From: Mycobacterium deserti
GTDB lineage: Bacteria; Actinomycetota; Actinomycetes; Mycobacteriales; Mycobacteriaceae
Direction of reading: 5' to 3'
Length of the DNA: 64,000 nt
Assembly: GCF_025345615.1 (NCBI RefSeq)
Contig: NZ_JAODWD010000005.1
Coordinates: 372,001 to 436,000, forward strand
The notes under the pieces were generated by a model, which saw nothing but the letters and a program-made list of their open reading frames with translations, did not search any database and was not told the DNA's origin. The position numbers were made by a program, and so were the translations under genes. Numbering within the stretch: the first letter of the stretch is position 1; each line of letters begins with the position of its first letter. This document shows positions 6,617 to 14,792 of the stretch, in pieces.

Positions 6617-8413
6617 ATGGCGGTTGTCTCGTGGCGCGCGGCGGATCATGTCGGACGGATCGGCGCCTTGGCGGTCGCGCTCGGCGTCGGTGCTGCGGTC
6701 GTCACCGGACATGGAGTCGCGGGCGTTGCCGTCGCCGAACCTGCGGACTCCAGTGCCCGTTCGGATGACACGTCCAATGACGATGCCTCGCAGACGAAGT
6801 CATCGTCACCCGACACCGGCACTGACGCTGATCCGAACTCGCCTCCGTCGAACGTATCGGGCGACGACGTGCGTACCGCACCCGCGGGTGTGGTGAGCGC
6901 GGGCGGCACAGCGCAGATCGAGACGCCCGACGAAGTGGTGGCGCCAGACGAAGAAGACGAAGACGAAGAGCCGAAGGAAGAGCCTCCTGCCGATGACGAC
7001 CGCGACGATCGTCGCGACCGCGCGGATGACGAGGATCCCACCGAGGCCACCCCGCCGTCGCCGCAGTCGAACACCACGGCCCACACGGTGACGGTGGCCC
7101 AGCCGCGAGAAGCGGACCCCGCCGTGCCCGAAGTCGTGCTCCAGCCGACGGTCGACGCAGCGCCGCGCCCCGCTGAGCCGATCCGCAAGCAGCGCACCGT
7201 CGCGCTCGACTCCGAGCCCGCCCCCCAGGCCCCCGCTAACGTCATCACCAGCGTGCTCACCGCGGTGCTCGCGCCATTCGCCAACGACGGTGACGTGCCA
7301 GCTCCCGCCGATCCTCCCGCGGCGTGGGTACTGGCGGCCGCTGCCCGTCGCGAGATCGGAGAAGCGCTTGTCGAGCCACAACGGCACCCACCGGCGATCC
7401 AAACCCTCAGCGCGCAGACGGCGGCCGTTGTCGAGGAGGCCGAGTTCACCGGGCGGCCGTCGTTGATCACGCAGGTGTTCGTCGCCGGACTGCGGCTGAT
7501 CAAGCCCATCCTGGGCGCCTTCGGCATTGAGCTCAACGGCACCAGCGCAAAGATTCCGGTTTTCACCGACGGAGTTCCGCCGTTCTTCGTGACCTATGGC
7601 CTCAACGTGCGCAGCGGCGAGTACAACGGCTGGAAGGTCTGGACACTCGCGCCGCGCAACCCGTCGGAGAAGGTGGTCGTCGCCGTGCACGGCGGCTCGT
7701 TCATCTCCACGGCCAGCCTCTTCCATTGGTCGACGTACGCCGATCTGGCGCGGGCAACGGACGCGACCGTTGTGGTGCCGCTGTATCCGCTCGCCAACGC
7801 GGAAGGCACCGGGGGCACCGCGAAGTCGGTGATCCCGGTGATGGCCGACTTCATTGCAGCCCAGGTCGCCGAGCACGGCGCCGAAAACGTCAGCGTGCTA
7901 GGCGATTCCGCCGGCGGTTCGATCGCATTGGCCGCCGCCCAGGAGCTGGTCCGCCGATGCGAGAGCGATACGGAATGCGACCTCGCGGAGGCGCTGCCGG
8001 GCCGCATGGTGTTGTTGGCCCCTGCGCTCGATTCGAGCCTGAGCAACCCCGACGTCGCGAAGGTCGACGATCCGCTGCTGAGCCCGGCCAGCTCCAAGCG
8101 CAACGGGCTGTGGTGGTCGAGGGGGCTTGAAACCGCCGAGGATCCCGACGGCACCCGAAACCCATTGGCCAGCCCGTTGTTCGGATCACTCGAGGGCCTG
8201 CCCCCGACGACCGTCTATGCCGGCGAACTCGACCTTCGCACCCCGGATGTACTGCTGTTGCAGCAGAAGGCGATAACAACACCCGGCGCCGATTTCACCT
8301 TCGAATTGCGCAAGGGCCAGATCCACGATTGGCCGATCTTCGGTTTCCTGCCCGACGCCCAAGCTGAACGGCCCAACATCTACCGCGACTTAGGCCTCAC
8401 CGAAGCTGTCTAG
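6617..8413 (+). CDS. Secreted alpha/beta hydrolase (HSL-type esterase) with acidic, Pro-rich N-terminal region
   Basis: 598 residues. An N-terminal hydrophobic stretch (IGALAVALGVGAAVV, then AEPAD) looks like an export signal. Residues ~45-250 are low-complexity and rich in D, E, P and T, and the hydrolase domain fills the C-terminal half. Catalytic features are the oxyanion HGG at 358, nucleophile S431 in GDSAGGS, D539 in GELDLRTPD and H570 in QIHDWP. This is the hormone-sensitive-lipase layout. The start is ATG 6617, 6 bases after GGAG; the ATG at 6605 is an alternative. It probably hydrolyses acyl esters at the cell surface. The 3' end overlaps the convergent DivIVA-like gene by 24 bases. 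Confidence 0.75.
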   Translation: MAVVSWRAADHVGRIGALAVALGVGAAVVTGHGVAGVAVAEPADSSARSDDTSNDDASQTKSSSPDTGTDADPNSPPSNVSGDDVRTAPAGVVSAGGTAQIETPDEVVAPDEEDEDEEPKEEPPADDDRDDRRDRADDEDPTEATPPSPQSNTTAHTVTVAQPREADPAVPEVVLQPTVDAAPRPAEPIRKQRTVALDSEPAPQAPANVITSVLTAVLAPFANDGDVPAPADPPAAWVLAAAARREIGEALVEPQRHPPAIQTLSAQTAAVVEEAEFTGRPSLITQVFVAGLRLIKPILGAFGIELNGTSAKIPVFTDGVPPFFVTYGLNVRSGEYNGWKVWTLAPRNPSEKVVVAVHGGSFISTASLFHWSTYADLARATDATVVVPLYPLANAEGTGGTAKSVIPVMADFIAAQVAEHGAENVSVLGDSAGGSIALAAAQELVRRCESDTECDLAEALPGRMVLLAPALDSSLSNPDVAKVDDPLLSPASSKRNGLWWSRGLETAEDPDGTRNPLASPLFGSLEGLPPTTVYAGELDLRTPDVLLLQQKAITTPGADFTFELRKGQIHDWPIFGFLPDAQAERPNIYRDLGLTEAV

Positions 8414-8986
8414 ACGCGCCAGCGTTTCTGCTGCGGCGGCGAGGAACTCGTCGACCTCATGAGGGTCGTAGCCGCGGACGAACGCTCTGGGCCGTCCGAA
8501 CTTCACGCCCCCGATGTCGTCGGCGGTCAAAGCGTTCGCCCTCTCCAAGCGGCCGGCGATCATCTCGACAAACGCGTCGACCTCGCCGGGGTTGTAGCCC
8601 TGCTGGCCGAACGGTCGCGAAAAAGAGGCGCTGCGAACGTCATCGGCCGTCAGGGGGCGAAATGGTACTTCTGGTTGGTCGCCCGGGTCGGGCTGCCGGT
8701 CCCATCGGCTCGAGGCGAAGATCTGTCCGCCGACCTTCAGGTACGGCGTATAGCGAAACGCCGTGATCACTCCGATGACGAATAACCCGCCCGCGCCGAC
8801 GATCGCAGCGCGCCAACCCTCGCGTCCGGACATTGCCACCGCGATGCCTGCCGTGCCCATCAGCCAGCCCCACCAGTAGATGCGCCGCCCGGTGCGCCGG
8901 TCGCTGATGAAGTTCATCGGGATCAGCGACACGGCCGCGATCACGGCGAACGACGCCCACAGCAGAAACGTTGAGTGGTCGCTCAA
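8390..8986 (-). CDS. Membrane protein with two DivIVA-like repeats
   Basis: 198 residues. The N-terminal ~90 residues hold three likely transmembrane helices (FLLWASFAVIAAVSLIPM, YWWGWLMGTAGIAVAMSG, AAIVGAGGLFVIGVITAF). Two copies of a DivIVA N-domain-like motif follow: SFSRPFGQQGYNPGEVDAF and KFGRPRAFVRGYDPHEVDEF, each with the F..P...GY.P.EVD signature that in Wag31/DivIVA inserts into curved membrane. A membrane-anchored tandem DivIVA head suggests a role at poles or septum, by analogy only. Tail-to-tail overlap with the esterase gene. Confidence 0.65.
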   Translation of the reverse strand: MSDHSTFLLWASFAVIAAVSLIPMNFISDRRTGRRIYWWGWLMGTAGIAVAMSGREGWRAAIVGAGGLFVIGVITAFRYTPYLKVGGQIFASSRWDRQPDPGDQPEVPFRPLTADDVRSASFSRPFGQQGYNPGEVDAFVEMIAGRLERANALTADDIGGVKFGRPRAFVRGYDPHEVDEFLAAAAETLARLDSFGEA

Positions 8987-9086
8987 TTGGCCATCCTCGT
9001 CAGCGCAGTCGTCATGTACTCATGATCGCGCCTGGTGGGCCTCCGTTATGACGGGAATTTCGGTGTTGCACCGTCTATGCATTGCT

Positions 9087-9117
9087 ATCTATATAGATGA
9101 ACGGTAATGTACGGTTC
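9087..9117 (+). promoter_or_regulatory. Two adjacent inverted repeats before the SRPBCC gene
   Basis: A perfect 12-bp palindrome ATCTATATAGAT (9087-9098) is followed by GAACGGTA-ATG-TACGGTTC (9099-9117, one mismatch in the arms), which abuts the ATG at 9118. The AT-rich palindrome could be a -10 region, an operator, or both. Confidence 0.35.
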
Positions 9118-9663
9118 ATGATCGGAACCTCCTGGAACGTCACCGCGCAAGAACGAGCGGCGAACCTGCCCTGCGACGCCCTATTGCCTGGCGCCTTACG
9201 CGTCGACCGCGCCATCTCCATCGACGCGACACCCGCGATGGTGTTCGCCTGGCTGTGCCAGATGCGCGTTGCGCCCTACAGTTACGACCTCCTGGACAAC
9301 ACCGGCAGGCGCAGCCCGCGCACGCGTACTCCTGCGCTCACCGAGCTCGCGGTCGGGCAGCCTTTCGTCCGAATCTTCGGCCGCACCTATGTTTTCGAGC
9401 TGGCGTCGTTCAAGGAAAACGAGCATCTCACGCTGCGGCCGCGCGAAGGCAGCGCGATGTCGGGTGGTAACACGGTCGTCAACACCTACGCGTTACGGCC
9501 GGACGGCACCGGAACGCGTCTGCATGTGCGGGCACTGTTCGACGGTCCCTGGGTGATCGGGCAGACCTGGACGTTGGTCAACCTGCTGATGATGCGTAAG
9601 CAACTGCTCGTGTTCAAGGCGCTGGCCGAACGCGAAGCACGCGAGGTCGGGCTTCCTCGCTAA
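9118..9663 (+). CDS. SRPBCC-family protein
   Basis: 181 residues with the layout of a START/SRPBCC ligand-binding domain: an N-terminal strand (LRVDRAISIDATPAMVFAWL), central strands ending VFELASFKENEHLTL, and a C-terminal helix (LLMMRKQLLVFKALAEREA). This superfamily binds hydrophobic ligands or acts as polyketide cyclase; the sequence does not say which. ATG 9118 (MIGTSWN) is preferred over ATG 9097 because the latter lies inside a palindrome and adds only seven residues. It is divergent from the DivIVA-like gene and convergent with sodC, 5 bases away. Confidence 0.6.
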   Translation: MIGTSWNVTAQERAANLPCDALLPGALRVDRAISIDATPAMVFAWLCQMRVAPYSYDLLDNTGRRSPRTRTPALTELAVGQPFVRIFGRTYVFELASFKENEHLTLRPREGSAMSGGNTVVNTYALRPDGTGTRLHVRALFDGPWVIGQTWTLVNLLMMRKQLLVFKALAEREAREVGLPR

Positions 9664-9668
9664 GGGAG

Positions 9669-10526
9669 TTACCCCTGCCCGGGAGGAGGCGGCGGTTCAG
9701 TCGTCGTCTCCGTGGGCACCGTCGTCGTGGTGGTCGCCGTCGTGACGGTCGTGGTGGCGGGGGTCGTCGTCTGCGTCACCGGCGGCGGCACAATCGTCGT
9801 CGGGCTGATCACCGTCGTCTCGGTGATGGTGGTCGGCGTCGTGGTGGTCGTCGTGGTGGTGGTGGTCGTCGACGACGAGGTGGTGGCCGACACGGACTCG
9901 ATGACACCGCAGGCCACCCGGCCACCCGCGTCGCCGGTGGCCAGCGTGTCCTGGTCCGGACCCGGGGAGCCGTCGCCCTGGCTGTAGCGGTCCGGAATGT
10001 GTCCGAAGTTGTCTTCGTCCTGGTGGATCATCAGCGCGGTGCCCTCTCCAGCGAGGAGATCCTGCGCGGTGAATGCGTCGGTGGTGGTCACCAATTCCGC
10101 CGACCCATCCGACCGGACCTCGAGCGCGGTGAGGTCACCGCTTGCCGGATGGCCGGTGTGCCCGGGGGCCTGGAAATGTCCGCCCGCCGAGAGGAAGTCA
10201 CCCGGCTCGCCGCCAGTGGGGGCCACCGAACTGGCCTCGCACTTGCCGACCGAGTGGATGTGCATCCCATGAAAGCCCGGGCTGAGAATGCCGCTTTCGA
10301 TCGTCTCGACCGTGACCCTTGCAAACCCGTTCGCGAAGTCCAGGGTCGCGTTGGCGACCGGCGTGCCGTCAGCCGTCTTCAGTTGCGCGGTCAACCTTTC
10401 GGTGCCCGCGGGCGCCGCGCTGCTCGACGTGGTCTGCTCGTCGGCCTGATCTGAAGTGCTGCATCCGCTCAGCGCGGCGATGGGTGCTGCCAAAAGGGCA
10501 GCAGCGATGACGATTCGGTTTGCCAT
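9669..10526 (-). CDS. sodC: Cu,Zn superoxide dismutase lipoprotein with Thr-rich C-terminal tail
   Basis: 285 residues. A lipoprotein signal ends in ALSGC (C22), placing the enzyme outside the membrane. The SOD domain (~45-210) has copper ligands H89 and H91 (HGMHIH), H117, zinc ligands H123, H126 and D131 (PGHTGHPASGD), and H168 (LMIHQDED). C96 and C206 can form the usual disulfide. The enzyme dismutates superoxide at the cell surface. Unusually, about 73 residues of almost pure Thr/Pro/Val follow (213-285), which the compact family does not need. Start taken at ATG 10526; the longer frame to 10562 would spoil the signal peptide. Confidence 0.9.
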   Translation of the reverse strand: MANRIVIAAALLAAPIAALSGCSTSDQADEQTTSSSAAPAGTERLTAQLKTADGTPVANATLDFANGFARVTVETIESGILSPGFHGMHIHSVGKCEASSVAPTGGEPGDFLSAGGHFQAPGHTGHPASGDLTALEVRSDGSAELVTTTDAFTAQDLLAGEGTALMIHQDEDNFGHIPDRYSQGDGSPGPDQDTLATGDAGGRVACGVIESVSATTSSSTTTTTTTTTTTPTTITETTVISPTTIVPPPVTQTTTPATTTVTTATTTTTVPTETTTEPPPPPGQG

Positions 10527-10573
10527 GGCACAGGGCGTACCCCCAAACGTGATCGGCGACACATGGTGACAGG

Positions 10574-11335
10574 ATGGCGCGCGTGGCCGAGCGCGTCAGA
10601 TTCACCAGCACCTCCGGACCGACCCTGGCCGGTCTCGTCGACGTCCCCGAAGGCGACGTGCGTGGATGGGGTGTCTTCGCGCACGGATTCACGCTCGGCA
10701 AGGACAGCCCGGCCGCCAGCCGCATCTGCAAGCAACTGGCCGGCGAAGGCATCGGCATGCTGCGATTCGACAATCTCGGCCTGGGCGACTCCGAGGGGGA
10801 CTGGGGCGACGGGTCGTTCTCCCACAAGGTCGCCGACACCGCCCGCGCGGTCGAGTTCATGAACGACGAGGGCCGCGAGGTGCGTCTGCTCGTGGGCCAC
10901 TCGTTCGGCGGGTCGGCTGTCATCGCGGCCGCCCATGAGTGCCCGACGGTCAAGGCGGTGGCCAGCGTCTGCGCCCCGTACGAACCCGCTCACGTCGAGC
11001 ACGCCTACGACGCCCTGTGCGAGCGCATCGAGTCCGAGGGGGAGGCGCCGTTCCTCATCGGCGGCAAGGCGCTGACCCTCAAGCGCCACTTCATCGAAGA
11101 CGTGCGCGCCGTCGATCTGCACGAGCGGATCCAATCGCTGCGTCGGGCCCTGCTCGTCATGCACTCGCCGACCGACAACACCGTCGGCATCAAGAACGCC
11201 AGCGAGATCTTCCGCGCCGCCCGCCATCCCCGCAGCTTCGTGTCGCTCGAAGGTGCCGACCATCTGCTGACCGGCAAGAACCAGGCGGCGCGGGCGGCCC
11301 GCATCATCAGCGCTTGGTCCGACCCCTACCTCTGA
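10574..11335 (+). CDS. Alpha/beta hydrolase
   Basis: 253 residues of alpha/beta-hydrolase fold. The nucleophile elbow is LLVGHSFGGSAV, the likely acid is D in MHSPTDNTVG, and the histidine is in LEGADHLLTG. The HGF motif (FAHGFTLG) supplies the oxyanion region. There is no signal peptide, so it is cytoplasmic. It is divergent from sodC with 47 bases between, and its stop abuts the stop of the convergent quinone oxidoreductase. GTG 10583 is an alternative start. It resembles proteins annotated as OsmC-associated or dienelactone-type hydrolases; substrate unknown. Confidence 0.7.
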   Translation: MARVAERVRFTSTSGPTLAGLVDVPEGDVRGWGVFAHGFTLGKDSPAASRICKQLAGEGIGMLRFDNLGLGDSEGDWGDGSFSHKVADTARAVEFMNDEGREVRLLVGHSFGGSAVIAAAHECPTVKAVASVCAPYEPAHVEHAYDALCERIESEGEAPFLIGGKALTLKRHFIEDVRAVDLHERIQSLRRALLVMHSPTDNTVGIKNASEIFRAARHPRSFVSLEGADHLLTGKNQAARAARIISAWSDPYL

Positions 11336-12307
11336 TCAGCGCAGCTTGACGACGACCTTGCCCTTGGCAGAGCGGTCCTCCAGTGACGCGATCGCGTCGG
11401 CCGCGCGCTCCATCGGATAGACCTCCGGGTCGGGCGCGGCCACTTTGCCCGACGCCAGCAGCGGCTCGAGCTCGGCCCACTGCTCCAAGAGATAGCCGGG
11501 ATGCGTTCCCGCCCACGCGCCCCAGCCGACACCGACCGCGTCGACGTTGTTGAGCAACAGCCGGTTCACCTTGACCGTCGGGATCTCGCCGCCGGTGAAC
11601 CCGATGACCAACAGTCGCCCTCCGGGGGCCAGTGAGCGCAGCGAGTCGGTGAACCGGTCGCCACCGACCGGGTCGACGACGATGTCCACCCCGCGCCCGC
11701 CCGTCATCTCCTTGACCGCGTCCTTGAAGCCCTCGGCCAGAACGACATCCGATGCGCCCGCCGCCTGCGCGACCGCGCGTTTGTCCTCGGAGCTCACGAC
11801 CGCGATGACCCGGGAGGCGCCCCACGCCGGGGCCAACCGCAGCGCCGACGTGCCGACACCGCCCGCGGCGCCGTGCACCAGCACCGTCTCGCCCTCGGCC
11901 AACCGGCCGCGGGTCAGCAGCGCGTGATGCACGGTCAGGTCGTTGAACAGGAGTCCGGCGCCGGCCTCGAACGACACCGAGTCGGGCAGCGTGAAGACCC
12001 GGTCAGCGGGCAGCGCAACGACTTCGGCCATCGCACCGCACAGCATCGTCAACCCGCACACCCGGTCGCCCGCGTTCAGCCCCGCATCCTCGGGAGCGCT
12101 GCGCACGACCCCCGCGATCTCCGCGCCAGGGGTGTACGGCAGGTCCGGCTTGTACTGGTAGAGCCCGCGCGACTGCAAAGCGTCAGGAAAGGCGACCCCG
12201 GCCGCGTGCACGTCGATGACGACAAGGCCGTCGCCGTCGGGTTCGTCGACCTCGACGAGTTTCGCGGCTTGCGGTCCGTCCAGGCTGGCAATCTGTATCG
12301 CGCGCAT
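11336..12307 (-). CDS. NADPH:quinone oxidoreductase family (zinc-free MDR)
   Basis: 323 residues. Medium-chain reductase layout: an N-terminal GroES-like domain (PDLPYTPGAEIAGVV), then a Rossmann domain with VHGAAGGVGTSALRLA for NADPH binding. The catalytic-zinc ligands of alcohol dehydrogenases are missing, which places it with quinone oxidoreductases (reduction of quinones or enones). ATG 12307 (MRAIQIASL) is the natural start; the open frame continues upstream without family similarity. It is divergent from an alpha/beta hydrolase across a 135-base region with a palindrome at 12395-12410. Confidence 0.75.
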   Translation of the reverse strand: MRAIQIASLDGPQAAKLVEVDEPDGDGLVVIDVHAAGVAFPDALQSRGLYQYKPDLPYTPGAEIAGVVRSAPEDAGLNAGDRVCGLTMLCGAMAEVVALPADRVFTLPDSVSFEAGAGLLFNDLTVHHALLTRGRLAEGETVLVHGAAGGVGTSALRLAPAWGASRVIAVVSSEDKRAVAQAAGASDVVLAEGFKDAVKEMTGGRGVDIVVDPVGGDRFTDSLRSLAPGGRLLVIGFTGGEIPTVKVNRLLLNNVDAVGVGWGAWAGTHPGYLLEQWAELEPLLASGKVAAPDPEVYPMERAADAIASLEDRSAKGKVVVKLR

Positions 12308-12394
12308 CGGCCGTCCTCTCGTCGTCGACGTCTTCCTTGCTCCTCGCGTGCGCGTCACCATCTCACATCCTGCGCCAGATCCGATCGGGCGGAC

Positions 12395-12410
12395 GATAAG
12401 CTCACTTATC
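12395..12410. promoter_or_regulatory. Palindrome in divergent intergenic region
   Basis: GATAAG-CTCA-CTTATC: perfect 6-bp arms with a 4-bp spacer, lying between the quinone oxidoreductase and the hydrolase starts. It is a candidate operator; no regulator gene is adjacent. Confidence 0.35.
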
Positions 12411-12442
12411 CGGCAGCGTTGCCGGAGTCGATCGGAGCTCAT

Positions 12443-13423
12443 ATGGGACCTCAGATGCGGCAGCGCCGACGGGCCAGCCGACATTCCCGCACCTTCGCCC
12501 CCGCCCAGTCCTTACCGCCCAGTCGTGTCGTTGAAGTTCGCTCGAGCGACGGCGTCCGTCTGCACACCGAGGTCTTCGGACCCGAGGACGGCTATCCGAT
12601 CGTGTTGGCGCACGGCATCACCTGCGCGCTGCGCGTATGGGCGTGTCAGATCGCCGACCTGGCCCGCGACCACCGCGTCATCGCCTTCGACCACCGCGGC
12701 CACGGGCGCAGCGGTGTGCCGCACCGTCGCCACGGTTACAGCCTCGACCATCTGGCCGCCGACCTCGACGCGGTCCTGGAGGCGACGCTGGCACCCGGCG
12801 AACGTGCCGTCATCGGCGGGCATTCGATGGGCGGCATCGCGATCACCTCGTGGGCCGAGCGTCATCCCGAGCGGGTGGCGCAGCGCGCCGACGCGGTCGC
12901 GTTGATCAACACCACCACCGGGGACCTGTTGCGGCACCTGCGGTTCCTGCCGGTGCCGCCGCCGCTGGCCGCGGCCAGGGTGCGGGCCGGGGGAACCCTG
13001 CTGAAGACGCTGGGCGCGGCTCCGCTGGTGCGCGCCGTCGACCTGCCGAGCAGGCGCGTCGTCTCGACACTGGCCGTGGGTCGCGACGCCGACCCCGCCG
13101 TCGCCGAGTTCGTCTTCGAATTGTTCACCACGACGCCGGCCGCCGGGCGCGGTGGCTGGGCCCGCACGCTCGTCGACCACCTAGGTCCGCAGCACATCGG
13201 CGTGAAGAACCTCACGGTGCCGACCCTTGTCATCGGCAGCGAGAAAGATCGCCTGCTGCCGATGGTGTCGTCGCGCCGAATCGCCAGAGAGGTACCGAAT
13301 CTCGCGCAGTTCGTCGAGCTGTCCGGGGGACACTGCGCGATCCTAGAATGCCCCGACGAGGTCAACAAGCACCTGCGGTGGTTGGTCGAATCGGCGACGC
13401 AGCAGCGCCGCGCCAGCTCCTAG
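12443..13423 (+). CDS. Alpha/beta hydrolase
   Basis: 326 residues. Classical hydrolase of the haloperoxidase/epoxide-hydrolase-like group: oxyanion strand IVLAHGITC, nucleophile elbow VIGGHSMGGIAI, acid in VIGSEKDRLLP and histidine in LSGGHCAILE. DHRGHGRSG is the usual motif after strand 4. No signal peptide is evident; the N-terminus is Arg-rich (QMRQRRRASRHSR). ATG 12443 is used; ATG 12455 is possible. It ends 4 bases inside the convergent amine oxidase gene. Substrate unknown. Confidence 0.7.
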   Translation: MGPQMRQRRRASRHSRTFAPAQSLPPSRVVEVRSSDGVRLHTEVFGPEDGYPIVLAHGITCALRVWACQIADLARDHRVIAFDHRGHGRSGVPHRRHGYSLDHLAADLDAVLEATLAPGERAVIGGHSMGGIAITSWAERHPERVAQRADAVALINTTTGDLLRHLRFLPVPPPLAAARVRAGGTLLKTLGAAPLVRAVDLPSRRVVSTLAVGRDADPAVAEFVFELFTTTPAAGRGGWARTLVDHLGPQHIGVKNLTVPTLVIGSEKDRLLPMVSSRRIAREVPNLAQFVELSGGHCAILECPDEVNKHLRWLVESATQQRRASS

Positions 13424-14772
13424 TCCGACAGCCGCCGGTGCACTTCGTCGGCGGCCCGTTGCCCTGAACGGACCGCGCCGTCGAGGAACCCGGTCCATTC
13501 GTCGGCGGTTTCGGTTCCCGCCCAATAGATTCCGTCGACCGGCTTGCGCAGCCACGGGCCGTACGTCGTCCATGATCCGGGAGGGACGGCGGCCGTCGGG
13601 CCGCCGGGTGCGAATTCTTCTGCGCTCCAACGATGGTCGACGTAGTCGGTCGGAGTCATCGCCGCGTCGCCGAACAGTGTCGCGAACCCGGTCAGCGCGC
13701 GTTCGCGTCGCTCCGGGCCGGGCAGCGGGTCGAAAGACCGCGCATCGGTGAATCCCAACAGGATCCCGGGGCCGCCGTCACCCGGGCTGACGTCGAACGT
13801 GATGAACACCGGCCCCTCATCGGACAGCGCCTCACCCGAACAGCCGTTCGCGCGCCAGAACGGCGTCTCATAGGCGGCGTAGGCCTTGCTGAGATTGCCC
13901 TGCGGCCAGTGCGCGGCCAGCTTCTGGTGCTCCGGGGGCAGGTCCGGCTCGAACGAGATGTTGGCGCGGTGCTCGGGCGGGACGGCGATGATGACGGCTT
14001 GAGCGGCCACCTCACCGCTGTCCGTCCCGACGGACAGCGTGCCGTCCGCATGGCGTTCGATGCGTCGCGCCACGGTGTTCAGCACGACGCGCGGACCGAG
14101 TTCGTCGGCCATGCGCACCGCGATCTGCTGCGTGCCTGCGGGGAAGCGATCCTGCTGCGCGCCGCCCTGCACGTCGAGCATGCGCCCGATACCGCCCGCG
14201 GCCTTGACGTAGCGCACGGCGTGCAGCATCGACACCGCGTCGGGCTCGCAACCCCACGTCACCCGGGCCATGATCGCCATCAGGTCGCGCGTCGAGGCGT
14301 TGGCGTGCACATAGCGCAGCCACTGGTCGAGGGTCTTGCTGTCGAGCAGTTCGGCGATCGGCGACGTCCACGGCTCGTTCACCGGCACGCGGCGACATAC
14401 CCGCTCGAAACGCCACTGGATGCGCGACACGTCCACCAGTTCCAGGATCGACAACTTCGGGATCGTGCTGCGGTAGGACCGCGTCCGGCCCCGCCAGCGG
14501 ATCAGGTTCTTGCCGCGGGTGTGGGTGCGTTCGGTTGCGCAGCCCAGTTCCTTGGCCAGCGCGACGACGGCATCCTGGGTGGGGCCGACGAACGTCGCCC
14601 CGAGGTCGACCGGAACACCGGCGATGGTCGTCGTCATCGACCGACCCCCGACCCGGTCGCGACCCTCGACAACGACCACGGAGTGGCCGAATCGCACCAG
14701 GGCCCGGGCGGCCGCCAGGCCTGCGAATCCCGCGCCGACGACGACGACGTCGGCGTTGGCTGGCATGGTCAC
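13420..14772 (-). CDS. Flavin monoamine oxidase family protein
   Basis: 450 residues. An N-terminal FAD-binding Rossmann motif (VVVVGAGFAGLAAARAL, then VVVEGRDRVGGRS) and GATFVGPTQDA are typical of amine oxidases and phytoene-desaturase-like flavoproteins. The C-terminal IYWAGTETADEWTGFLDGA is the conserved second FAD-contact segment of monoamine oxidases. It oxidises amines to aldehydes with H2O2 release in the known family; the substrate here is unknown. No signal or membrane anchor is visible. Divergent from the F420-type oxidoreductase 19 bases away. Confidence 0.8.
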   Translation of the reverse strand: MTMPANADVVVVGAGFAGLAAARALVRFGHSVVVVEGRDRVGGRSMTTTIAGVPVDLGATFVGPTQDAVVALAKELGCATERTHTRGKNLIRWRGRTRSYRSTIPKLSILELVDVSRIQWRFERVCRRVPVNEPWTSPIAELLDSKTLDQWLRYVHANASTRDLMAIMARVTWGCEPDAVSMLHAVRYVKAAGGIGRMLDVQGGAQQDRFPAGTQQIAVRMADELGPRVVLNTVARRIERHADGTLSVGTDSGEVAAQAVIIAVPPEHRANISFEPDLPPEHQKLAAHWPQGNLSKAYAAYETPFWRANGCSGEALSDEGPVFITFDVSPGDGGPGILLGFTDARSFDPLPGPERRERALTGFATLFGDAAMTPTDYVDHRWSAEEFAPGGPTAAVPPGSWTTYGPWLRKPVDGIYWAGTETADEWTGFLDGAVRSGQRAADEVHRRLSD

Positions 14773-14777
14773 CCGAC

Positions 14778-14792
14778 TAGGCTCTCACGCCG
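14778..14792 (+). promoter_or_regulatory. -10 element for a leaderless transcript
   Basis: TAGGCT (14778-14783) lies 8 bases before the GTG start at 14792, with no Shine-Dalgarno box. This is the spacing expected if transcription starts at the GTG itself. Confidence 0.4.

Noticed and set aside
12421..12442. Earlier start for the alpha/beta hydrolase in the long open frame from 11873
   Set aside because: That region is the antisense of the quinone oxidoreductase and lacks hydrolase similarity.
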